A stretch of DNA of 26,701 bases. Source: a virus. The position numbers and the translations under genes are program-made. The stretch lies in IMG/VR virus record IMGVR_UViG_3300042402_000088, positions 1 through 26,701 of that record; one strand, 5' to 3'. Each line of letters starts with the position of its first letter. Position 1 is the first letter of the stretch. Below the pieces are notes generated by a model. It had not been told where the DNA came from. It did no database searches and saw nothing but the letters and a program-made list of their open reading frames with translations. Positions 15,393-22,098 of the stretch are shown in pieces.

Positions 15393-17158
15393 TACTGCAT
15401 AACTCCACCAAGGCGCGGTCTGCGCAGCCCTGCAATTGTCCGTGACTCTGCCGCAGCGATAATAGCTGGAGCAGCCTCAAGGATGCCCTGTTGCACCTGA
15501 GCGCGAACTGCGGCTGGATCGGAAGAGCCACGAGCATCTACGCTGATGTTAAAGTTGCCGCCCATCATCCCGCCCATTTTATGATTTGGTATAACTTCGC
15601 TACCCTTAGGCAAATTGACCAATTCAGGTCCGCGCTCACCGACAACCGCCATGCCTCCAGGAGCATACGTTGTTCCTTTTGCAAAGAACGATGGCGGTTT
15701 TACAGAAGTTGTTGGCGCAAAACTCTTTGGTGTGCCAGTTGCGCTGCCAAGTGCGTTACTAATGACACCGACAATTTGCTGTACAACAAAAAGCTTCCAC
15801 AGTTGGTCAATCACTGAAGCAATAAGGCTACGCATTCCGTCCTTCCAAGACATAGCGCCAGTCAGCATACCCTTAAAGGCATCGCTCACAGTCATGCCAA
15901 CCGCCTTAAACGAATCATTTAGTTCTTCGGTACGAGAAATTATGGCTTCCATTTCTTTGCTGACAGGAATTTCACCCAAATCAGGCAAGGCATCTTTAAC
16001 CATGCGGTCTGCTTCTTTGAGATCATCCTTTAGAGCATCGCTGTAGGCGTTCATTTCAATTGACTCTACAGCAGCCTTGAAAGGAGCAATGGTTGCGGCC
16101 TGTCCAACTTTTGACAGTTCCATGAAGTCTTTTTCCAACTGCGCAATCTCTCTTTGATACGCAGGGATTTCCTTCATTCCCACTTTTCCGATCTTATCCA
16201 TGAAGGACTCGATTGATTTTAATTCTTTTTCACGTTCAGCTTCCGCTGCCTTTGCATCCCGCTTGGATTGCGCTTCAAATTTATTGGCAGCAGTTTGCGC
16301 AGCGCGTAAAGCCTTGGCGGACTCTCTGCTATCTTCAGTTGCATGACGCTTTCTCATTTGGGCAAGCGTATTCTGCAACTGAAGCATCTCAGTATTTAAT
16401 TCTAAAGTTTTAGTTGTGGCTTCGTTGTATTTGCCAGTTGCCACAGTGTTCTGATACATGGCTGCACCAACTTGCCATATCGGCTTGGTGCGCCAGTTAT
16501 CCAAAATATCTCGACTTTCTTGGACTTTTCGGCCAAATTTACCAGCATCTGTAGCTGACTTCTGAAATTCAAATTGAAGACCAGCTAATTTGGTTTCATA
16601 TAAAGCCAACACCTCTTCGCGTGTTTTTGCCAGAGTAACTTGATAATCAAAAAGCGCATCACGGGAACGTGAAAGAGCGTTTGCAAATTTATCATTTACC
16701 TCTGGGGCTTGGTCCATCATGTTCCATAATGCGGAAACAGCCATTGTACCGATGACAAGAGCAGCACCCCAAGGCCCAGCTAAAAATGCGCCAACTTTTC
16801 CTGCTATGCCGCCCATTTGCGACATGGCGAAACCAACTTGACCGATTTGCTGGTTAAACGCCTGAACTGGACTTGCACCAGTTGAAACACTGGTCGCAAA
16901 GTCATTGATCTGCATACCAAGTTGCTGAGTGCCTTGCCGCGCTTGGCGAAGCGCCTTGGACTGTGCATCAATGGCATTATTATAACGAGTGCCATTGCGG
17001 ATCACGGCATCAGTGGATGAAGCTAGGCCAGCGTTGGAAGATTTAAGTTGTTCAGTCTCTTTGCGCAGCGAATCGACAGAAGATATTAGCTTCTGAAGCT
17101 GCTCCTGCCCAGAAACCTGAGCCGCGAATAGAAACTCAACTCTTTGGTCCTGAGCCAC
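15392..17158 (-). CDS. Tail tape measure protein
   Basis: This 588-residue protein starts at GTG 17156-17158, inside the end of the T frame (23-base overlap). The first 110 residues are a coiled coil (LQKLISSVDSLRKETEQL) followed by the GMQINDFATSVSTGASPVQAF segment that many lambda-like tape measures share. A short hydrophobic stretch (about 125-150) precedes a long Lys/Glu-rich helical region (about 250-400). Near the C terminus, SWKDGMRSLIASVIDQLWKL resembles the lambda tape-measure C-terminal region, followed by GGMAVVGERGPELVNLPKG, a hallmark closing motif. By the known 0.15 nm per residue rule the tail should be near 85-90 nm, an estimate. The G/GT chaperones just upstream should bind it during assembly. 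Confidence 0.9.
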   Translation of the reverse strand: MAQDQRVEFLFAAQVSGQEQLQKLISSVDSLRKETEQLKSSNAGLASSTDAVIRNGTRYNNAIDAQSKALRQARQGTQQLGMQINDFATSVSTGASPVQAFNQQIGQVGFAMSQMGGIAGKVGAFLAGPWGAALVIGTMAVSALWNMMDQAPEVNDKFANALSRSRDALFDYQVTLAKTREEVLALYETKLAGLQFEFQKSATDAGKFGRKVQESRDILDNWRTKPIWQVGAAMYQNTVATGKYNEATTKTLELNTEMLQLQNTLAQMRKRHATEDSRESAKALRAAQTAANKFEAQSKRDAKAAEAEREKELKSIESFMDKIGKVGMKEIPAYQREIAQLEKDFMELSKVGQAATIAPFKAAVESIEMNAYSDALKDDLKEADRMVKDALPDLGEIPVSKEMEAIISRTEELNDSFKAVGMTVSDAFKGMLTGAMSWKDGMRSLIASVIDQLWKLFVVQQIVGVISNALGSATGTPKSFAPTTSVKPPSFFAKGTTYAPGGMAVVGERGPELVNLPKGSEVIPNHKMGGMMGGNFNISVDARGSSDPAAVRAQVQQGILEAAPAIIAAAESRTIAGLRRPRLGGVMQ

Positions 17159-17638
17159 GCTTTTTCTGCCTCTCTACGTCCAGCTTAAAGTAAGCGACCC
17201 ACTCGTTATACTCGTCTATTGAGATTTCTTCAATCTCTGAGATGCTTTTGCCAAGCCGATCCGCCAAGGTCAGTAGATTGAACCTAAACGGATCGTCTGT
17301 TAGTTTTTTTCATGCTCCTCAACGCTGCTACCGCTCATTAAAGCGGCTGCAACAGTCGAAATCACGCCAACCTCTTCGCGCATTAGAATCGCCTTGTCCT
17401 CAAGCGTAAATAGCTTTTCGCCTTGGCCATTCTCTGCTTTGAGAATGATTAGATCAACCATTGCCTCAAACGATGCGTTGTTAAGAAACTGAGGATGCTT
17501 GCGCTGTATCCGGTTCAGTTCGCCAGCAAGCAGGGGGCCGTAATAAACCTTTTCCGGCGTCCCATTTTCACCCCATTCTGCAACTTCAATATGTGTCTTG
17601 GTAGATGTACGCTCTGCAATACGCTTTGAAATACTCAT
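17136..17638 (-). CDS. Tail assembly chaperone GT, -1 frameshift product
   Basis: Reading slips back one base at 17303-17309 and continues to TGA at 17136-17138. It gives a 167-residue protein: the 112 residues of G plus a 55-residue extension starting LTDDPFRFNLL. The extension has the standard features of phage T domains: DPFRFN, LADRLG, then an EYNEWVAYFKL helix with Trp, and a basic C terminus. The frame is open throughout and has no ribosome site or good start of its own, so it is only reached by frameshifting. In lambda, GT binds the tail tube protein through T and the tape measure through G. The event itself is inferred from sequence, not shown. Confidence 0.85.
17300..17638 (-). CDS. 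Tail assembly chaperone G
   Basis: This 112-residue protein, from ATG 17636-17638 to TAA 17300-17302, is the product made without frameshifting. It lies between the tail-tube and tape measure genes, where lambda G lies. Its body is helical and charged (IQRKHPQFL, FEAMVDLIILKAENGQG) and it ends SVEEHEKN, with the slippery site in its last codons. G-type chaperones coat the tape measure protein until the tail tube polymerises. Sequence conservation is low in this family, so the call rests on position, size and the frameshift signal. Confidence 0.85.
   Translation of the reverse strand: MSISKRIAERTSTKTHIEVAEWGENGTPEKVYYGPLLAGELNRIQRKHPQFLNNASFEAMVDLIILKAENGQGEKLFTLEDKAILMREEVGVISTVAAALMSGSSVEEHEKN
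17303..17309 (-). promoter_or_regulatory. -1 ribosomal frameshift slippery heptamer (A AAA AAC)
   Basis: On the minus strand a G precedes seven A residues and a C, so the zero-frame codons are GAA AAA AAC TAA. The heptamer A AAA AAC is one of the most efficient bacterial -1 sites, and it sits two codons before the G stop, as in other phages. The first base of the stop codon follows at once. A downstream stimulatory structure was not worked out. Confidence 0.9.
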
Positions 17639-17655
17639 AATTATATCCTCTTAAA

Positions 17656-18048
17656 TTAAACCGTAGCAGCACTCAATGAACCAGTACCCTGAAGTGTGAT
17701 TGTGGATTCTACCATGCCGTCAAAGCTGCCTGTGATAGTTTTGCCAGTGACAATTGCACTGCCCGTCAGATACGCATCACCAGATGCTGCACCTTCTGGC
17801 ATAAAGCGAACAGTCACTTCTGAGCCAACAAGCAGAGCGCCTTGGCCAGTGGTGTCCGTTTCATCCCAAAATACGTCAACCGAACCTGTCCACGCTTTCA
17901 AAGTGGTCTTAAAGGTACGGTAGCTATCACCCATCGAAGTGTCTTCCGCAGTGTCAGCGGTTTCTTCTACTGAATAAGAGCGGATTTCAACAATGCTGTT
18001 GGTCGAGCCAACTTTAACAGTGCCTTCAGAGCCAGTATGCGTTGCCAT
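17656..18048 (-). CDS. Tail tube protein, copy 2
   Basis: This 130-residue protein (ATG 18046-18048) is a close relative of the gene just upstream (18060-18458). The N-terminal 15 residues and the block YSVEETADTAEDTSMGDSYRTF are almost the same in both, as is the C-terminal SFDGMVESTITLQGTG strand. By my alignment about 80 percent of residues agree, while codon third positions have diverged. The size, the beta-rich sequence and the place directly before G/GT fit a short lambda-family tail tube subunit without an Ig extension. Differences cluster at a VGSEVTVRF loop and a loop near residue 90, where this copy lacks three residues. It may be a main or a minor tube subunit. Confidence 0.82.
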   Translation of the reverse strand: MATHTGSEGTVKVGSTNSIVEIRSYSVEETADTAEDTSMGDSYRTFKTTLKAWTGSVDVFWDETDTTGQGALLVGSEVTVRFMPEGAASGDAYLTGSAIVTGKTITGSFDGMVESTITLQGTGSLSAATV

Positions 18049-18059
18049 CTAGTTAGTCC

Positions 18060-18458
18060 TTACGCCAAGGTGGAGAGCGTCAAAGCACCAGTGCCTTGAA
18101 GCGTGATTGTGGATTCGACCATACCGTCAAAGCTACCAGTTACGGTCTTGCCAGTAACGATTGCCTCACCGGAATAATACTTTTCAGATACACCAGAAGA
18201 AGCGCCTTCTGGGAAGAAGTTTGCAGTGACTGTTGAGCCTACAGAAAGGGCAAACTGACCGTCCGTATCAGTCTCATCCCAGAAAACATCAACCGATCCG
18301 GTCCATGCCTTCAGAGTTGTCTTGAACGTGCGATACGAATCGCCCATTGAGGTATCTTCAGCAGTGTCAGCCGTTTCCTCAAGCGAATAGGAACGGATTT
18401 CAGCAATGGCATTTGCGCCAACCTTAACAGTTCCCTCTGAACCAGTGTGCGTAGCCAT
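18060..18458 (-). CDS. Tail tube protein, copy 1
   Basis: This 132-residue protein (ATG 18456-18458) shares one base with the upstream 47-residue ORF's stop (TAATG). It is the closest relative of the next gene, with the same DTAEDTSMGDSYRTFKTTLK and TGKTVTGSFDGMVES blocks. It differs mainly in a VSEKYYSG insertion (about residues 90-97). The family should form stacked hexameric rings of the tail tube. Phages usually have one such gene; two intact, similarly conserved copies suggest either a mixed tube or distinct roles such as tip-proximal and main rings. Nothing in the sequence shows which is the main subunit. Confidence 0.82.
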   Translation of the reverse strand: MATHTGSEGTVKVGANAIAEIRSYSLEETADTAEDTSMGDSYRTFKTTLKAWTGSVDVFWDETDTDGQFALSVGSTVTANFFPEGASSGVSEKYYSGEAIVTGKTVTGSFDGMVESTITLQGTGALTLSTLA

Positions 18459-18601
18459 TACTCAGTCTCCTCTTTAGCCTCTGGCTTCGCCTTGGGCTTT
18501 TCTTTAATAGGTGTCCAGCCAATCTGCGCATAGCGGTCAAGATCAACCTCACAGGCAAGTATCTCATCGCCAGCTTTGTTATAAACTTTGACCATCTTCA
18601 T
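18458..18601 (-). CDS. Small 47-residue ORF between terminator and tube genes
   Basis: ATG 18599-18601 overlaps the upstream stop (ATGA) and the frame runs to TAA 18458-18460, which shares one base with the tube gene's ATG. Such perfect fit at both ends supports a real gene, although it is short. The protein starts KMVKVYNKAGDEILACEVDL, continues with a GWTPI turn, and ends in a Lys/Pro/Glu-rich tail. That pattern (a small beta start, Gly-Trp, charged low-complexity end) is seen in short phage virion-associated ORFs of unknown function. An alternative start two codons in (18593-18595) is possible. Confidence 0.7.
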   Translation of the reverse strand: MKMVKVYNKAGDEILACEVDLDRYAQIGWTPIKEKPKAKPEAKEETE

Positions 18602-19041
18602 CGCGGTGTCTCCAGATCAGCTAGTAGCGTAACATATTGCACTGCGTAAGACAACCGCGCATTAGCAACTGGCTTCTCACCTTCAACATTAATGTCAACG
18701 TCCGACTGCGACAGAATACAGCTTTTTACTAATCCTGACAACTGGAAATCAGAACCGATGGCATCCTCAATCAAAACACAGGCGTCATCTACTTGGTTTA
18801 TGATTGTTGAACTTTGGCCCTTAATAAAAATCTCTACAAAAACTTGCAGTGACCCCATAGATGTTTTTGTTCCTATGGTCGCCAGAGAATTAGTTTGGCT
18901 GTTTGTGTATATCACAGCCGCTGGAAGTTTCTCATCATCCAATGCGTAGGATCGCATCTTATACACGCGCCCAGAAAAGAAAGGCAAAGCGCCTATGATG
19001 TCAGCGATTCGGTCGCGTATCTGATTATTAATGTGCGACAT
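18598..19041 (-). CDS. Tail terminator-like protein, copy 2 (lambda U position)
   Basis: This 147-residue protein starts at ATG 19039-19041, sharing one base with the upstream stop (TAATG). It aligns with the upstream gene along its whole length: MSH at the start, a YALDD[E/A][K/Q]LPA[A/L] block, NLATIG, SGLVKSC[I/V]L[S/T]QSD, then GEK. The pattern and position before the tube genes match lambda gpU, which caps the tail. The two copies agree at roughly 40 percent of positions by eye. This copy lacks a 20-residue insertion near the N terminus. It may cap the tube while the other joins it to the head, or the reverse. Confidence 0.75.
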   Translation of the reverse strand: MSHINNQIRDRIADIIGALPFFSGRVYKMRSYALDDEKLPAAVIYTNSQTNSLATIGTKTSMGSLQVFVEIFIKGQSSTIINQVDDACVLIEDAIGSDFQLSGLVKSCILSQSDVDINVEGEKPVANARLSYAVQYVTLLADLETPR

Positions 19042-19556
19042 TAGATAGACACCTGGCAGTTATTGATGGCGGTCATGTACTTAACGTCAAAGATCATTTT
19101 GCCAGTGCCAATTGCCTTTTCGCCAGTTGTATTGACGCTGAAATCTGATTGCGTCAGCACACAGCTTTTGACAAGTCCTGAAAAGCTATAGTCATCTTCG
19201 ATTGCGCCATTCAATTCAGCGCAGAAAGCCTCTATGTTTTCAAAGATGTTTAGGCTTGATCCTTTGTTAATTACATCAACCCTTAATTCAAGGTTGTGTG
19301 ACAAAGTGCGACTGCCGATAGTGGCAAGGTTCGTTACATCATTTGTCGTGTAAACAATCAGTGCCGGAAGCTGTGCATCATCAAGCGCATATTTACGAAA
19401 CTTGTACAATGTTCCTGTGGAAAGTAAATTTTGACCCTGCCTAGCTGCAAGCTCAATGTTAAAGCGGTCCAGAATTACAATCCCGAACCTATCGTAGATA
19501 AAGTTTACCAGCAGGGTGGCAGCATAATCTCTGATCTGTTGCCGAACGTGGCTCAT
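19041..19556 (-). CDS. Tail terminator-like protein, copy 1 (lambda Z position)
   Basis: This 171-residue protein starts at ATG 19554-19556, two bases after the upstream stop, with a good ribosome site (AAGGTG). It carries the same KYALDDAQLPALIVYTT and SGLVKSCVLTQSD blocks as the next gene but has an extra segment near residues 20-45 (YDRFGIVILDRF). In lambda the Z gene in this slot is not related to U; here both slots hold members of one family. A role at the head-tail or tail end ring is likely. Which copy performs which step cannot be told. Confidence 0.72.
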   Translation of the reverse strand: MSHVRQQIRDYAATLLVNFIYDRFGIVILDRFNIELAARQGQNLLSTGTLYKFRKYALDDAQLPALIVYTTNDVTNLATIGSRTLSHNLELRVDVINKGSSLNIFENIEAFCAELNGAIEDDYSFSGLVKSCVLTQSDFSVNTTGEKAIGTGKMIFDVKYMTAINNCQVSI

Positions 19557-19557
19557 G

Positions 19558-19869
19558 TTACACCTTTTCGAGAATAAGGGTACTTACGCCAGTTCCATCC
19601 GTCAAAACAACCCGCACGTTATAAGTTACAGAGCGAATGATTATTTCATCGCCATCAGCGGCCAAAGGCACATCAGCAGTGCGGCAAACAAACTGCGGCG
19701 ATGGGATTGTAATCTCCATCAGGTCTGTTGCGCCACGGCTGGCTTGCGGGGCATCAAAGATTCCGTTCACAGAAACAGGACTGCCACCTACGGCAGTGTA
19801 AGTGGCAGTATCTGCAAAATCATCGACTTCAAAGAAATCGAGAATGTCAGTGGCGGATTCAATCCCCAT
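19558..19869 (-). CDS. Head-tail attachment protein (lambda FII position)
   Basis: This 103-residue protein starts at ATG 19867-19869, overlapping the upstream stop by 11 bases. It is a beta-rich protein with an acidic N terminus (MGIESATDILDFFEVDDFAD), an AVGGSPVSVNGIFDAP hairpin, and a C-terminal strand pair ending in STLILEKV. This arrangement fits the Phage_attach/FII-like family that binds the portal exit and completes the head for tail joining. It comes after the capsid and the small FI-position gene and before the tail terminator genes, as in lambda. Confidence 0.75.
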   Translation of the reverse strand: MGIESATDILDFFEVDDFADTATYTAVGGSPVSVNGIFDAPQASRGATDLMEITIPSPQFVCRTADVPLAADGDEIIIRSVTYNVRVVLTDGTGVSTLILEKV

Positions 19870-20092
19870 TCTTGAAACTGCGCTTAACGACAGGATCGCG
19901 ATTTTCTATTTCTGTGATTACAGGATCACGATGTTCAACCTTTGGGGCTTGAGCCACACGGACTTCCTCAAAGATTTCGATTTTTTTATGAGCGATAAGC
20001 ACCAAAGCCTCGCTATGTGGAAGAGTAACAACATCACCCACGCTTAGTGGACCTTGCGATGTTATTACGCCACGAATGCACTTGTATTGCAT
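19859..20092 (-). CDS. Small head protein in the lambda FI position
   Basis: ATG 20090-20092 has a good ribosome site (TTTGGAG) and gives 77 residues. A longer frame starts at 20149 but its first 19 codons run through a strong hairpin. The protein opens with a small beta domain (MQYKCIRGVITSQG, LSVGDVVTLPHSEA), then a charged tail with two near-repeats (HRDPVITEIENRDPVVK). It lies between the capsid gene and the FII-like gene. In lambda the FI gene there assists packaging, but no homology is seen, so only the position is claimed. Confidence 0.62.
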   Translation of the reverse strand: MQYKCIRGVITSQGPLSVGDVVTLPHSEALVLIAHKKIEIFEEVRVAQAPKVEHRDPVITEIENRDPVVKRSFKNGD

Positions 20093-20109
20093 ATCATTCT
20101 CCAAAGAAG

Positions 20110-20146
20110 TTGAGGGCTGATATGACTTCCAAATATCAGCCCTCAA
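20110..20146 (-). promoter_or_regulatory. Perfect 14-bp hairpin after the capsid gene
   Basis: Positions 20110-20123 are exactly complementary to 20133-20146, leaving a 9-base loop. The hairpin begins 6 bases after the capsid stop codon. There is no T tract after it on the minus strand, so it is not a classic intrinsic terminator. It ends just before the ribosome site of the next gene. It could stabilise the capsid message, mark an RNA processing site or weaken translation of the genes beyond. Confidence 0.75.
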
Positions 20147-20152
20147 CATTAC

Positions 20153-21385
20153 TTATGCGCCGTCGTTGTTGTATGCGAACGAGACTGCGTTGCGAAGTGC
20201 AACGTCAATAGTCTGAAGCGCACGAACGCGAACAGTACCGCTGCTCGAAGCAGTGTATGGATCAACCAGAAGATCGAGTCCACCCCACATACCGATGAGG
20301 CAGTCAGCAAAGTTACCGAAGTATACGTTACCAGCAGTTGCCTGCTGAGTACGAATTACATTGTAACCGTTCGCTTCGCCGCCTTCGAGGACGAACATAC
20401 CCGAACCAGCGTCCTTGGCTTTGGTCTTCAGACCGCCGTAAGTGGCTGCGTCTGTGATGTAGGCCAAGTTGCCGAACAGAGCGTTGTCTTCTGCAACAGC
20501 AGTTTCCATCGCAACCATTTCAGCAAAGGTTGGAACAGCAGCAGCAAACGAGGTTGGCTTGTTTACACCAGAGGTGTTCAAGATACCCGTTGGCTGACCG
20601 GACGATCCGGAACCTTCCAATGCGCCCTTGTCGATTGCCAAGGCCAGAGCCTGTGTCAAATCGTCACGAACCAGTGCTTCGATGGCAGGGGTTGATTGCA
20701 GGATCAACTGGCGGGTCATGTCGGTGAATGCACCAACATTCTTTGGAGCCATCGATACCGTGCCGAAGGTTGGTTCAGATTCAGAGGCAGCGCCGCCTTC
20801 AGAACTGATCCAGCCGCCCGACGAAGCAGCAGTCTTCTTAGGGATAGCTACGTTGCCAACAAGACCTGGGAGCATACGCGCACCAGCTTGCATAACGGAC
20901 GAGGAGTTACGCAGAACGTCGATGAACTCGTTAGCAAGCAAGTTAGTTGCTACGATTTCGTTGTCGTCGCTGGTGTTCAGGTCGCGCTTCCAAACGCCGA
21001 GAACGTCGGTTGGGAGCATAACGCCCTGTGCAGCGCGGCCATAACGCTGTGCAGCAGCTTCCGAGACTTCAAACTCGAATGCAGCGGCTTCGCGAAGGCG
21101 ACGGTCAGTTGGGTTTGCGAGAGCAGCAATTGCACGAACAACCGAGAACTGACGGGCTTCTTTCTTCGTCAGGCCAATGTTTTCGTTTGCAAGTGGCTTG
21201 TCCGAACCAATTGCTTCGAGCAATTCACCACGGAATTGTTCAATGCTCTTGCCCGAACGGAGAGCGGCATCGCCAAGGTCACGTTTGTTATGACGAGCGG
21301 CGAGTTCGACGATTGCGGAGGCGTTACGAGCGGCAGCTTCAGCAGCTTCGGCCCGAACCGCATCCAAGTTTACTTCGTTGTCCAT
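20153..21385 (-). CDS. Major capsid protein from an internal start
   Basis: Within the fusion gene, ATG 21383-21385 is preceded by AAGAAGGAGTCCAAA, a near-ideal ribosome site with 6-base spacing. The resulting 410-residue product begins MDNEVNLDAVRAEA, exactly at the delta domain, and contains the whole capsid part. This is the usual size of an HK97-type capsid precursor with its delta region. Such in-frame internal starts are known in lambda (C and Nu3). It would let the phage make far more capsid subunit than protease from one gene. This second product is an inference from the ribosome site and domain edge. Confidence 0.7.
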   Translation of the reverse strand: MDNEVNLDAVRAEAAEAAARNASAIVELAARHNKRDLGDAALRSGKSIEQFRGELLEAIGSDKPLANENIGLTKKEARQFSVVRAIAALANPTDRRLREAAAFEFEVSEAAAQRYGRAAQGVMLPTDVLGVWKRDLNTSDDNEIVATNLLANEFIDVLRNSSSVMQAGARMLPGLVGNVAIPKKTAASSGGWISSEGGAASESEPTFGTVSMAPKNVGAFTDMTRQLILQSTPAIEALVRDDLTQALALAIDKGALEGSGSSGQPTGILNTSGVNKPTSFAAAVPTFAEMVAMETAVAEDNALFGNLAYITDAATYGGLKTKAKDAGSGMFVLEGGEANGYNVIRTQQATAGNVYFGNFADCLIGMWGGLDLLVDPYTASSSGTVRVRALQTIDVALRNAVSFAYNNDGA

Positions 21386-22045
21386 TTTGGACTCCTTCTT
21401 GATGGATGGTTCAATGGTAGGTTTGGGTTCGAGAGCAGCCGCGCTACGACCCACGCCAACTGACGGGTCAGCAGGGATAGAAACGACAGATACCTCAAGG
21501 GGCGACCAAGAGCGAACAAAGTATTCATCCTTATTCGTCGTGGATCGCTCCATTTTGTTGACGCGATAGCCCACCGAAACATTCGACCGGATACCATCGA
21601 CAACGTCCTGAAAAACTTCCTGAGCAAGTGCCGAGCGCCCGAACCTGACTTTGGCTCGAAGAACACGGTCCCCAGAAAGTTCCACGGATTCAATAACGCC
21701 AATCTGACGCTCTGGATCATGGTCCAGAAGCAGTGGCGCACGGCCCGAAGCGACAAAGCCCATATCAATGGCTCCGCTTTCATGGACCAGTATTTCCTTA
21801 CCGAATGAGCGGTCAACCGCCAGTTCAGAAGAAACAGCTATCTCAACAGTGCGCTTTTTCTCATCAACTGACTTAGCTGACATATCCATAGCGCGATGCA
21901 GAAGTTCGACAGGGGCTTTGCGCTCTTCCTCAGAAGGCAATTCCTCTTCGTCAACAACTTCCTCGACCATTTCCACTTCAGGATGATCTTCAGTGTCGAT
22001 TTCTATCTCGACTTTAATTGTGGCGCGTTCTTCAACTTCTGACAT
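20153..22045 (-). CDS. Prohead protease-major capsid fusion protein
   Basis: I use ATG 22043-22045, with a GGAG ribosome site at good spacing; an upstream TTG adds four residues only. The 630-residue protein has three parts. An acidic N terminus (about 1-45) leads to an S78/U35-type prohead protease (about 45-200): LLLDHDPERQIG with the expected catalytic His, and GIRSNVSVGYRV with the Ser. From about 221 a helical delta (scaffold) region is followed by an HK97-type capsid domain: VAIPKKTAASSGGWISSEG, ALAIDKGALEGSGSSGQPTGIL and a GGLDLLVDPYTASSSG end. Phages usually encode protease and capsid separately. Here they are in one frame, but an internal start could also make the capsid part alone (20153-21385). 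Cleavage between the parts is expected. Confidence 0.88.
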   Translation of the reverse strand: MSEVEERATIKVEIEIDTEDHPEVEMVEEVVDEEELPSEEERKAPVELLHRAMDMSAKSVDEKKRTVEIAVSSELAVDRSFGKEILVHESGAIDMGFVASGRAPLLLDHDPERQIGVIESVELSGDRVLRAKVRFGRSALAQEVFQDVVDGIRSNVSVGYRVNKMERSTTNKDEYFVRSWSPLEVSVVSIPADPSVGVGRSAAALEPKPTIEPSIKKESKMDNEVNLDAVRAEAAEAAARNASAIVELAARHNKRDLGDAALRSGKSIEQFRGELLEAIGSDKPLANENIGLTKKEARQFSVVRAIAALANPTDRRLREAAAFEFEVSEAAAQRYGRAAQGVMLPTDVLGVWKRDLNTSDDNEIVATNLLANEFIDVLRNSSSVMQAGARMLPGLVGNVAIPKKTAASSGGWISSEGGAASESEPTFGTVSMAPKNVGAFTDMTRQLILQSTPAIEALVRDDLTQALALAIDKGALEGSGSSGQPTGILNTSGVNKPTSFAAAVPTFAEMVAMETAVAEDNALFGNLAYITDAATYGGLKTKAKDAGSGMFVLEGGEANGYNVIRTQQATAGNVYFGNFADCLIGMWGGLDLLVDPYTASSSGTVRVRALQTIDVALRNAVSFAYNNDGA

Positions 22046-22098
22046 AAATTGCTCCAAAAAGCGTTTCAGCGAAACAATAACACCTAATTAAGAAAGAA

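Noticed and set aside
20696-21463. Long plus-strand open frame of 255 codons
   Set aside because: It lies antisense to the capsid gene, has no ribosome site or recognisable domain, and arises from codon bias of the real minus-strand gene.
22046-22098. Small hairpin (GTTTC with GAAAC) followed by five T residues between portal and capsid genes
   Set aside because: The stem has only five pairs, mostly A-T, so it is too weak for a terminator. Stopping transcription before the capsid gene would also make no sense.
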